Part shown: positions 1 to 9,157 of the stretch, piece by piece
Position numbering within the stretch: position 1 is the stretch's first letter
Layout: each line of letters starts with the position of its first letter
Assembly: GCA_051294375.1 (NCBI GenBank)
Contig: CM119267.1
Location: forward strand, 15,540,105-15,604,104
DNA length: 64,000 bases
Reading direction: 5' to 3'
DNA from: Paraspadella gotoi
Lineage: Eukaryota > Chaetognatha
Program-made: the position numbers and the translations under genes
The notes under the pieces: generated by a model
The model's input: only the letters and a program-made list of their open reading frames with translations
Told to the model about the DNA's origin: nothing
Database searches by the model: none

Positions 1-710
1 GGTCAAACGAAAAGGCCAATCCATCTGATATTTTTTATGAATTTTTATTACTGAATTAGAAAAATGTAATAGAGAGACATTTTTAAATTTCAACTTGTAT
101 CCTTGAAAATGAAACGTTTTAAACTTTAACCCTGAATTTTTTCTAACTGGAACGCGTTTATCAAAATGTCTCTCTATTACATTTTTACAAATGTTTTTAA
201 GATTGCTAATCAAATTTTTAATTCAATATTATTGCAGTCGTTTAGGCTGCAACTCTTCAAATTCAGTGTAGATTCATTGTAGCTCGAATTTCTTTACCAT
301 CTATTTAACTGAAGATTTTGTTCATGACTGGAAAACCAACAGAGTAACGAGATTAATTGTTTAATTCTCCCCTTCTAAACTAACCCATACCGTGTTTTAA
401 CTTCTTACCTAGAATTTTTTAACAAACAGATTGAAAAAAAAATCTTTAAAAAATGTGCTTACCCATTTAACTTAACAATTTCTTATTTACCGATTTCAAA
501 AAAAATATTTAAAACACAATGTTGACATATGAATAAAAACTTTTTTTTGGTGATTACTGGTGATTACGATGTATTTCTCGATGTATTAGCTCTAATACAT
601 CAATGATTACGTATTGTTATGCTGAATGACCTTTCCTCTTAAAGCAATTTTCGTTAATTTTAGTAAAAAATGAACCCTTTGTACGTCAACGTATTCACGG
701 ATCGACGTAC
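1..710. other. AT-rich non-coding left end, probably AOAH intron
   Basis: No exon could be recognised here. The stretch follows the splice donor that ends the last visible AOAH exon at 711, so it is probably an AOAH intron, with the remaining exons beyond the window edge. It contains a 24-bp inverted repeat, listed separately. Confidence 0.5.
59..187. repeat. short inverted repeat
   Basis: A 24-base sequence at about 59-82 (core tgtaatagagagaca) recurs as its exact reverse complement at about 164-187. The ~80 bp between them is AT-rich. A transcript could fold into a hairpin. It may be a small foldback or MITE remnant inside the presumed AOAH intron. Confidence 0.75.
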
Positions 711-2592
711 CACGACTCTGGCATGTGAAAATGAGCTCCAGCCGAATCTCCCAGCAGCACGATTCCACGCCTTGCCGTACCGGCGCAAAGTTCGTCCTCA
801 TAGGAGGCACCGGTAACGGGATTAGTTCCAAAGATTCCATTACAATTAGAGTCTTTTTCGACATCTCCAGAGGCCGCAATTCTGCCGGGGTAGATAGATG
901 CGTCGTTATCGTCGCAATCCTCTCCTCGCCAAGAAGAACCTTGAAATGTTAATTTTTTTAAAAAATTACTTAAAAGCGTGCTTTTGTCGGTTTATATAAT
1001 TCTTGTCGTAAAAGAACCCGATTCAAAACAATACCTCGTAGAGTTTTTTGAGTAGAAAAAAAATCGCGGTCCGAGTCGCTCACGACGGAGTGATTCGTAA
1101 AAATTTTTATCACTTCTTCGCAAAGTTCACGAACATATGGCAAATCGCAAAAGGACCATTCTGTAAAGGAAAACTTTTAAGCAAGGCGCAGGGAGAGAGA
1201 TGGCGAAGGGGGAGAAGAAGGAATGAGGAGAAAATGAAGGTCGGAAAAATAAAGGATAAAAGCCTTACCAAAATTAGGAGGACTTCCCAATAAACGCAGA
1301 TCGGAGACGAGTCTGTGAAAAACTTGGCGGGTGGAGGTCTTGGACTGTAAAAATGATTGGTAATGTTTTGGTGTTCTCTTTTTTTTCTGGTTAGCGGATT
1401 TTGGGCGATGAAAAAGAAAGCAGTTGGGCTGAGAAGGATCGTCCATTACGCAGATGTTCAACGAGTGACAAATGGCTTCCGGTGAATGTCTGCTCACGAG
1501 AGAACGAACGATTGACTTGCCAAACCAATAGACGACGGTGCGACACAAGTAAACCCACTGCATTAATAAATAAAGATTAAATACATACAGGAATTGCCTA
1601 CCACATATTTATTAGGGAAGAAAATGATACAATCAATTGCAATCAATATATTTCAGCCATGAGCAAGTCGCGGCGAATAAGTATAAGGATGGAACTTTTG
1701 ATGCAACCAAGAATGAGATTGAGTTCATTAATCTCATTTGCATATTGTCGTATTGGAACCCACTTTTAGGTATTTCAATTATAGTTTAAAGCCTCAGGAT
1801 TAACTCTATGCCTTGACTTGGAACAGAGTTGGCTTCCAATATGGCAGTCCCATTCTCTCTTAGTCATAGTCCTTACTTATTGGGCTAGGAATTATGTCAG
1901 ATGTATTATATATATGTTTATTAATAAAGACTCTCTTTCCTCTATAGCTTATCGATGCTTATGACTTTACTCCCCTTAAGCTAGCTATATGTTCAAGAAT
2001 ACGAGCGTTCTACTACAGCAAGTTAGCATCTCTTATTTAACAAGTAAGTTAATTGGCATATTAATTAGGAATACTACTAGAGCTAAGTAAGTATATTGTT
2101 ATTTTAGGACCATTTAGCTCTCTTACATTGATGTATATAGGCCGGTTTTAAAAAGGAAACCCTTTTTAGAAATTTACCCGAGCTTCCTCTTATCTTATAC
2201 TGTTATTTTAGGACCATTTAGCTCTCTTACATAAGCACCTTGCCCGGGATGAGCTTGCAGAAACTGGTGAGTCCTTGCTCGACAGAGGCGTTGTTGTAAA
2301 CGGCCCATCTTTCGACGAGACCCAGGAGGATGACGCAAGTGGCGCATTCGAAGCCACCGTTGGCGCCACGCTTTGTCGCCGACTGTAAACGCGGTGTCTC
2401 ACGGAGAAGTTTTAAGGGGTTCGATGACGAAGGCGACGTTAAACGAAATTCGCCCGCACTTTTGTTAGGAGCGTTGACTAAGCCTCCGCTCGTAGAAATG
2501 TTCTCCGCGGGTGGAGTTTTTGTCGGTGGCAATAAAATCGTCAATAAAACAAAAACGAGAGTGAAAATGAAAAGGCCGCTTTTATTATCCAT
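711..2592 (-). CDS. AOAH: acyloxyacyl hydrolase, N-terminal part (cut by window edge)
   Basis: AOAH is a secreted or lysosomal lipase that removes secondary acyl chains from lipopolysaccharide lipid A. Four exons are visible at 2592-2239, 1557-1269, 1160-1035 and 939-711; their phases agree. Exon 1 encodes a hydrophobic N-terminal signal segment and the start of a saposin-B domain (GGFECATCVILLG). Exon 2 completes it with CHSLNICV. Exon 3 carries TLRG, and exon 4 begins SSWRGEDCDDND, followed by DSNCNGIFGTNPVTG and the GDSL-type serine motif LLGDSAGAHFH. All of these follow the order in vertebrate AOAH. The remaining ~350 residues, including the rest of the catalytic domain, are not in the window. 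Intron 1 (~680 bp) carries a dispersed repeat, while introns 2 and 3 are ~100 bp. Confidence 0.9.
1671..2233. repeat. dispersed repeat family A, copy 1 (AOAH intron)
   Basis: About 0.56 kb matches 4006-4611 along most of its length by eye (roughly 85-90%). Shared landmarks include gagattgagttcat near the left end, ggcttccaatatggcagtcc in the middle and ttattaataaagactct (a possible polyadenylation signal). The right-end sequence tgttattttaggaccattta occurs twice in this copy, near 2095 and 2201. I see no protein-coding frame. It could be a solo LTR or a non-autonomous element. Confidence 0.75.
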
Positions 2593-2631
2593 AGTCGCTT
2601 GATAAGGTCCATAAGAGTAATATACTTAAAA

Positions 2632-2811
2632 TCACTCGGGATCAAGATTGTAGAAAAAAGGAGCCAACATTGGATAAAAGAACCAGAGCAGAAAAATCAA
2701 TCCGCATCCGTAAAAAAGAGTATCTCTCAGAGGAGTTTGATTGTTGGATTCATGAGACACTTTTATGGATCCTATTCTGCTTTGATCGACAGGTTCCGTC
2801 GACATCTTCAT
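2632..2811 (-). CDS. small single-pass membrane protein, 59 aa
   Basis: This intronless frame lies between the ESS2 stop and the AOAH start, on the same strand. It encodes 59 residues. The first ~30 are polar; then comes a hydrophobic stretch LFYGCGLIFLLWFFYPMLAP (about residues 32-51) that should span a membrane, and a short tail ending NLDPE. A T-rich tract ending in AG abuts the start codon (2812-2813), as at several neighbouring genes, which supports a real gene. A second Met at residue 3 could also serve as start. I could not assign it to a known family; the layout resembles SMIM-type micropeptides of the ER or mitochondria, but that is only resemblance. Confidence 0.6.
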   Translation of the reverse strand: MKMSTEPVDQSRIGSIKVSHESNNQTPLRDTLFYGCGLIFLLWFFYPMLAPFFYNLDPE

Positions 2812-2889
2812 CTTGAAATAACGGCGAGGATTTGATGATTAAAAGAAATAACATAACTTTCTCAAATACGATCAATAAAGAAAAAAAAA

Positions 2890-5800
2890 TCAGAAGTAAT
2901 CCGCGGCCTTCTTCCTTGTAGGAATTTTTAGATCTAGTCCGTCAGTAAGAGATTGTTTTGTCGCTGGAGTGGCAGCGATGGATTGTGATCCTCCACAAGC
3001 CGATGACGGCTTCTGTCTTCTTAAAAGTCCAGAGGCGGCGATCATCCTTTTTTTCGAGGGCGTAGTCGCCGCGGAGGAAGAGGGAGTCAGGGTCGGAGTT
3101 ACAGGAGTTCGGGGAGACCGAGGGACCTGGCCCCCTTTGGATCTCGAGGAGTCAGGGGTTTTGTCGCCGTACCGAGCCGGTGAGGGCGTGTAACTCGCCT
3201 TGGAAAAAATGAAAACGGTTAAAATTATAAGGGTCAATAATGAGAAAAGGCTATAAACAAACTAAAAAAAAGAAAAAAAAAATTACATGCAGGGCTCGGT
3301 CCGACGGTTTACGAATACCAAGACCGGGCTGTTTGTCCACCAAGCGTTGCGCGGCTGGACTCAGGGTCGGCAAACGACCTGAAAAAAAAAAGATTTTTGG
3401 TGTCTATGTATAATAACACAGCTATGAAAATAGCTGGGACTAATACCAGTGAAAGGGGATTGTTGCGAAGGGTGAGACTTGATTTGATTCAAAGCTTTTT
3501 CTTTTCTCGCCCGGTGACTCTTCGAATGCCGCTCGGCCAAGTCGAGCGCTAGTTTGTCTCGACGAGGAACTTCAGGAATCACGAAGGTGGGGCCGGGGGT
3601 GCGAGGGATGGGAGTGTCCGAGGCGTCGAGTCGGAAAGGGGTTCCTTCGATCTCCCCTGAAAAATTTTTATTTTTAGTTGCACCACGAGTACTAGAATAC
3701 TGATAACAAAATAAATGTGGCACATTTTGTATAATATTTATTTTAGTTGACACTCTATAGATAAATGATTATGGTGTATTAAAATCCACCAACCGATCAT
3801 CAGCGGCCATTGGTGCAGGAGGCAAGTCATTCGCCTCCCAACCAAAAGGTCCGGGGTTCTAGCCCGGTGGTCGCCTAGCAGTTAAGAGTGACGGGGCGCT
3901 TAACCCGCCTGTAACACGGTGTTTCAGCCTGATCCGAAGCTCAGGGACTGCTTATATTGAACTGTTCTGTCACTAACTCATAACAATTATTACTGTCTCT
4001 ATAAGGAAGGAACTTTTGATACAACCAAGAATGAGATTGAGTTCATCAATCTCATTTGCATATTGTCGTATTGACATTGACTTGTCATAAATTCTGTTCC
4101 TGTGTCATTTCATGTTCTCATTTCACGAATTCACTTTTGTCATTAGTGTAGCTATTGATGATAATAATTGATTAGAGAGTTTGGGACATTTATTAATAAT
4201 AATTATCAATTAAACTAACTTATAAATATTCTTATTGGAACCCACTCTTAGGTATTTCAATTATAGTTTAAAGCTTCAGGATGAATTCTATGCTTTGACT
4301 TGGAACAGAGTTGGCTTCCAATATGGCAGTCCCATCCTCTCTGGTCTTAGTTCTTACTTATTGGGTTAGGAATTATGTTAGAAGCATTATATATTTGTTT
4401 ATTAATAAAGACTCTTTCTTTCCTCCATAGGGTATCTATGCTTATGACTTTACTTCCCTTAAGCTAGCTATATGCTTCAAGCATGCGAGTATTCTACCAC
4501 TGCAAATTAGCATCTCTTATTCTACAAGGAAGTTAATTGGTATGTTTATTGGAAATACTACTAGAGCTAAGTTTACTGTTATTTTAGGACCAAATAGCTC
4601 GCTTACATCTCTTCATCATAACGTTTATTACACATATATTTCTTGATAATGTAATCATGTTATCACCCAAAAATATACATGACAAGAAATTTACGGCGGC
4701 GCAACACATTTGAATTACCATTCTTGCTTTTTAAATGTCCAATATGTTTTATTCTTAATACAGTTTTTTTATTTTTGGAACCTTTCAACCTACCCCAAGT
4801 CATGAAGGGAGATTCTTCGACGCCGGGCAACGGAGTGGGGGTGGATACGAAGGCGAATCCATTAACGCGCGGGGTCTCCTCGGCGGCCAGTTCGTTTCCC
4901 TCGACGTCGATCTTGCCTGACTTGGATTGGTTGTTGGCGGCGACGGCGTTGGCCAGAGCCATGGCTTGTTTACCCTCGTCGAACGGGTTGGACAGCAAAC
5001 GGGTGTTGTTGTGCACCTCGAGGAAAAAATATACAAATTATACTCTAGCGGAGAACATTGAACACGGAATAAATGCCAGACATAAAAAAGTCAAAATAAT
5101 TAAATAAAAACTCACAATTTCCCTTGGCTTCGAGGGTCTGTCCTCGGAAATGGACCCCTCGCCATCAGGGATGTACATGAGAGCGTTTCTCGCTTTGTAT
5201 CCCGACCAGAGCTCAATCTGGTTAGGGCGGTTGTCGCTGTTGATCAGGTTGCTGCAACCTCCTTCAAGGTTTTTGCGCCACTCGAGCGCGAGGTCAACGG
5301 CGCCGTCTTTGGCCTTCGCCTCAGCCTCGTGAAGCCACCACCTGAAAAATAAATACGTGGTGATCACTTTTTTAACAAGGCTTGGATCCGTTGTTACAAT
5401 ATGACCGTCGTGATTCAATCCTTTACCATTTGATCCTTCTCTTTTCTTCACCCTCTTCGACAAGTTCGTCAAAGGAGGCATTGTCTTCGCTCGTGTGTCT
5501 CAGCATGTAAGCGTCTAGGCCTTTGACGATTTCCTTAGCCGATTCCTCCTTCGGTGGCGGTTCCTTGTTCCTGACAGCTTCGAGGTCACCGAGGTCGACT
5601 TCCGTTCCGGGTCGACGCGTCGGACCTGAATTGATTGATGAAAAAACGTTAATAAGAGACATCATGGAAGGCGATCGCCAAGTGGACGAACCTGTTGTTG
5701 GTCTACGACCTCCATCCTCGGAAGGGGTGTCGAATGAAGCCGGGGTGGAACCAGTAGTGGAACCAAAGACGGGCGTCTTGGAGCCGCCCCTTTTGGCTTT

Positions 5801-6139
5801 CGGGGTATATTTTGCGGCCAATTCTCGTAGTTTTTCGATGTCCTTTCTTTCGAGGGCGTCGAGGTATTCTTTTTGGGCACGGAGTTTTTCCAAGTCTGGG
5901 AAATAGTCTCTGCGAGGATGAATTTTATTAAATCACATAAGTCACGGGTTTAACGGCCCTGCAATAGCGAATATTATATATATATATGATAATTACCTGA
6001 CTATAATCTTTTCGATTTCGTTTAGGTACGTGTCCTCGTCCAAAACTTTTCGCTTTGGAGGTTTAGGTTTTTTGAAGACGTCGTCGTCAACTTTGGCGAC
6101 TGCTTTTGACGTGGAGGCGGGCGTGATTTCCCAAGACAT
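2890..6139 (-). CDS. ESS2: ESS2 (DGCR14/ES2) splicing factor
   Basis: ESS2 is a nuclear protein of late spliceosomal (C) complexes. About eight exons can be traced: ~6139-5999, 5912-5692, 5625-5440, 5342-5115, 5015-4801, 3658-3485, 3372-3288 and 3198-2890. The N-terminus reads VLDEDTYLNEIEKIIVR, followed by DYFPDL-type sequence and LEYLDAL-like helices. Later come PLPGVEESPFMTWG, GEIEGTPFRLDASDTP, PTLSPAAQRLV and ASYTPSPAR, and the C-terminus SLTDGLDLKIPTRKKAADYF aligns with the vertebrate end. The start is the Met of MSWEITPAS; an AG preceded by a T-rich tract lies 74 nt upstream. The intron at ~3659-4800 has been swollen to 1.1 kb by a tRNA-like element and repeat family A; the other introns are under about 130 bp. 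Confidence 0.93.
3803..4005 (+). repeat. tRNA-derived SINE-like element
   Basis: Positions 3803-3874 form a 72-nt tRNA-like unit. The acceptor arms GCGGCCA and TGGTCGC pair over 7 bp with one G-T wobble, and there is a perfect 5-bp T-arm ccggg/cccgg around a 7-nt loop gttctag (a B-box equivalent). A Gly-like CTCCCAA loop is present, but the anticodon stem and D-arm are poorly paired, so a working tRNA is unlikely. About 130 bp of non-tRNA body follows, up to the start of repeat family A. The arrangement fits a tRNA-headed SINE inserted in an ESS2 intron, antisense to the gene. Confidence 0.65.
4006..4611. repeat. dispersed repeat family A, copy 2 (ESS2 intron)
   Basis: This is the second copy of the repeat at 1671-2233. 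It carries about 145 bp (roughly 4077-4221) that copy 1 lacks; the segment is bordered on both sides by attg, so one copy gained or lost it. The right-end motif tgttattttaggacca appears once here, near 4577. It shares the gcttatgactttact and agctagctatatg landmarks with copy 1. No coding frame was seen. Confidence 0.75.
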
Positions 6140-6213
6140 TTTAACAGTTATATTCTCCACTAATGCTTCCAAACTTCCACTTAATTTAAATAGTTGAGCC
6201 AATCATTGCGTCG

Positions 6214-6222
6214 CTAAAAAAC
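6214..6222 (-). promoter_or_regulatory. splice-acceptor-like AG upstream of ESS2
   Basis: The minus strand reads gttttttag here, 74 nt before the ESS2 start codon. It could be a spliced-leader trans-splice acceptor or the end of a 5' UTR intron. Confidence 0.45.
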
Positions 6223-6365
6223 AATAATAAGATAAATTTATTTAATAAGAATCAACGTGACACTTGTTATCAGACATTTGCGGGGAAAAACCCAAAATAC
6301 ATTTGTAAAAGTCACTGAACAAAGTTATATAACGCAATACGACTCACTAGTGACTATATATATAT

Positions 6366-7589
6366 TTAATAGGAATGATCTAACAATATAATCTGACTAG
6401 AATCCTCCGATATGACTGTCATGTTGGATAAGTGCTCCATGGCGACAATCGTTCCCCCCAAATCCGAAGGCCAACGTCCTTGAGCGGCTTGAATTCTGGA
6501 AACGTGGCATCCGGCGTCCCAGTGTTCTTTCAGCAGTGCCTTGCATGCGGCCAGCTCCGCCTTTAAGGTTTCAGTTTCCTTCTGGAGATTTTCGTTGGAG
6601 ACAGTCAGTTCGTGACAATTGGTCTCGAGCTGCGCGATCCAGGCTTTGCGTTTCAAACGACTCCGACTGGCGGCGACGCGGTTTCGCTCCAGGAGTCTTT
6701 GACGCCTGTCGCGGGGATCATCGTCGTCGTCGTCGTCGTTTTCGTCTTCGAAGGCGGAGTTTCCGGATGCCCGTCTCTTGGCCCCATCACTTTTTGTATC
6801 TTCGTTGGTAGTTTTACTGTCGGCGACGCTTGCTTTGGAGGGAAACGAATCAGGCGGCTCTTTCAAAGTATAATTGTTCGTGGAGGTCAGAACGGGAGGA
6901 TTAGGGTCATCGCTCCGTTGGGATACGACAGATTCGGGAGACATTTCTTGGACAACGTTCGGTCCAGGGATCACAAAGGGTACTTTCCCCTTGCCAGGAA
7001 TCTCGAGGAAGACCAAGGTTCGGCTCGTCGCAGGTTGACTTACAATTCTCAGCGGCATTTGGACGACCGAACGTAAATTTTCGAAAGACGGTTGCGTAGC
7101 CTGGAGGGACGGAGAGGGGAAGGGTACGTCGGGGACAGCGATGTTACCGAAAGGATCATTCGACGAGAGCGATGCAGACCGAGAAACCGAATCGGTGGCG
7201 CTAATGGCGTCGTCTTTTCCCGACTGCGTCTCTTTTGAGCTGCTGCTGACGCTGTTACTGTTACTACCGCCGGCGCCGCCTCCGCCGCAACTCCCTGCCA
7301 ATTCCCGTTTGAACTGTTCTTCAAAAGGATTGGGAGATCCGCGAGGAATTTCCTCGAACAAATGACCCTCGTCCAGGCGAAAAAATTTTGTCGGCGTCGG
7401 CGTCTGGTCCGAGGAAGAGGCGAAAAAAACACGGGGACTGCCGGTTGTCTCCGAGGAGGTGACGTCGGGATGCGTACCGAAGTCGAGGCGCAGGCCGTGT
7501 TTGTTGCGGTGGACGACCAAGTGGTCTTCATTGGCGAAGGTCAAGCCACAGCCAGGCCGTGAGCATCGAAAGGGCTTTGCCTCGGTCAT
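6366..7589 (-). CDS. ATF2: ATF2/ATF7-type transcription factor (C2H2 + bZIP)
   Basis: A single-exon gene of 407 aa encoding a nuclear, stress-kinase-regulated transcription factor. Residues ~6-30 form a C2H2 zinc finger (FRCSRPGCGLTFANEDHLVV, then HRNKH). Residues ~60-68 give DQTPTPTKF, which corresponds to the two MAPK-phosphorylated threonines of ATF2, and an FEEQFKREL element follows. After a low-complexity Ser/Asn/Asp middle, the bZIP lies at about residues 290-350: the basic region RNRVAASRSRLKRK precedes a leucine heptad starting around WIAQLETNCHEL. Finger, TP sites and bZIP in this order identify the ATF2/ATF7/CREB5 group; the exact orthologue is not resolved. Human members are intron-rich, so the lack of introns is notable. 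Confidence 0.92.
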   Translation of the reverse strand: MTEAKPFRCSRPGCGLTFANEDHLVVHRNKHGLRLDFGTHPDVTSSETTGSPRVFFASSSDQTPTPTKFFRLDEGHLFEEIPRGSPNPFEEQFKRELAGSCGGGGAGGSNSNSVSSSSKETQSGKDDAISATDSVSRSASLSSNDPFGNIAVPDVPFPSPSLQATQPSFENLRSVVQMPLRIVSQPATSRTLVFLEIPGKGKVPFVIPGPNVVQEMSPESVVSQRSDDPNPPVLTSTNNYTLKEPPDSFPSKASVADSKTTNEDTKSDGAKRRASGNSAFEDENDDDDDDDPRDRRQRLLERNRVAASRSRLKRKAWIAQLETNCHELTVSNENLQKETETLKAELAACKALLKEHWDAGCHVSRIQAAQGRWPSDLGGTIVAMEHLSNMTVISEDSSQIILLDHSY

Positions 7590-8165
7590 GGCCTTTTATG
7601 TGAAGGTGAAAAAAGTGAAACATTTCATGGTGACAAGGATTTGGGGAACCAGGGATTAGAATTCGAGTGAAGCATTTCTATTGTTTTTTAAAGCAGTGTT
7701 CTGGCTGCGAGAATCGAAGAAAAAATCGTAGAAAATAAAAAAGCCGAGACGTGAATAGAGTAAATAGTAAAACAAACAATTAGCATTCCCAGGATCACAG
7801 ATGAAAAAAATTTCATTAATACATAATACTAGAAATACGTAATCTCTTTTAAATAATACCAATGAAGCTTGATATTCTTATATTCTCAAAACCCTTCATA
7901 TAAGATCAAGCCGATTAATTGTTCGCGAAAGCTGGACGTGCCTGTGCGTCATCGAAGCTATACTGTATATAGTACATGAGAAATGGGGAAGTTAAGTTGT
8001 GTTTTAATGGTAAATGCGTAAAAGGATAAGACGGACTTGAGAATTTAGCAGGTTTATACGGTAACACGCCGTAAATACTGTTATAATGCTGTTTCTGTGA
8101 TAGTAAATGAGATCGCACCCCAGTTTGCAAAAAATAAAAGTTAGTCGCGTTGAAAGACTCAAGAA
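7590..8165. other. spacer between PCTP and ATF2
   Basis: AT-rich and without a recognisable gene. It should hold the ATF2 5' UTR and PCTP 3' UTR. Short open frames here show no known motif. Confidence 0.6.
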
Positions 8166-9011
8166 TCAAGATTGTTGATAATTCACGCAGGCGTCTTTTA
8201 ACGTCTTAACGAATCCAGGTACCCCCGTTTTGGCCGCCCAATTGATTAGCCAAGTAGGAATGGTGCCTTAATAAACACTCGGGAATCAATTTGATTTCTG
8301 TTGATAATGAATTAAAAATTTTCAAAAAACCTTTCGGATCGTCGTAATAGTGTATGAAAGCTGTGGTACCGCCTTCCCCGTCGGAGGTTATAGCTAAAAA
8401 CTGGAAGTATTTTTCTACACGAATGACGCCCTTTTTCTCCTTGACGATTTCCACTCCTCCGCCTGCGATGTCATTGACAAAAATATTTTAACAAGAGAAA
8501 TATAACAAATTCATAATTCCTGAAAAACCGATTACCAGGCAACGTTTCTCCGAGTATAACGTAGACACGATTACCATTTCTCTCCAACTCTTTCAGTTTT
8601 CGAATGTAGACGTAATCTCGGTTGGACATGGGAAACGGATAATTCACGTTCCAATACACGGGACGCTCTTCGCTGAAAAACGAAAAACTTAATAATGAGC
8701 CTGACAGTAATCACAATAACGGAAAGCCTCCCTCACCCTCCGTCAACGCTCCCTCCCTCCGTCACGAACAACTCCTTGACGTAAGAATCCCATTTTTTTC
8801 GGTAGTCGAGATCCATGTAAACTTTGGCGCAGACGTCAGCGGGGACTTTTTTCAGGCGCGCGATCGCCTTGTACGAATAAAGTCCGCTCTCCGGAGAATA
8901 GAGGCGGTAGACGGTGACGTCCTCCGTCTCGATCAGCAACTCCCACCCTTCCAGGTGGGGGCTTTCTAGTTCGTCAGCCGCCGCTTCAAACCGCTCATCC
9001 GCGAAACTCAT
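8166..9011 (-). CDS. PCTP: phosphatidylcholine transfer protein (StAR-domain, PCTP/STARD2-like)
   Basis: A cytosolic START-domain lipid carrier. Four exons are visible at ~9011-8743, 8662-8535, 8466-8332 and ~8270-8166. The first has WELLIETEDVTVYRLY and DLDYRKKWDSYVKEL. The second has VYWNVNYPFPMSNRDYVYIR, the classic PCTP strand. The third has VIRVEKYFQFLAITSDG. The last has IPTWLINWAAKTGVPGFVKT, the conserved C-terminal helix that caps the lipid pocket. The C-terminus ends NYQQS. The length of about 210 aa is that of a START domain with no targeting extension, as in PCTP. An acceptor-like AG lies 11 nt before the start codon. Confidence 0.9.
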
Positions 9012-9022
9012 AATGAATACGA

Positions 9023-9035
9023 CTGCAACGAAAGC
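9023..9035 (-). promoter_or_regulatory. splice-acceptor-like AG upstream of PCTP
   Basis: The minus strand reads gctttcgttgcag, ending 11 nt before the PCTP start codon, in a spacer of only 146 bp after the TSSC4 stop. This favours trans-splicing of a polycistronic RNA or a 5' UTR intron. Confidence 0.5.
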
Positions 9036-9157
9036 AACAGATAAACGTATACGAGGGGGACCGAGAGATGGCTAAAAAAGATGCTAAATGAAAATGACAA
9101 TTATGAGAATATTTTTAAAGTTAAAGTAGTGAATATAAGTGATGTTTGTCGTCGGTT

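Noticed and set aside
3803-3874. Functional tRNA-Gly gene
   Set aside because: The acceptor and T-arms pair, but the anticodon stem and D-arm do not, and it sits inside a repeat cluster in an intron; a SINE head is more likely.
7915-8169. 84-codon minus-strand frame between PCTP and ATF2
   Set aside because: It overlaps the PCTP stop and 3' region in another frame, has no recognisable motif and is AT-derived.
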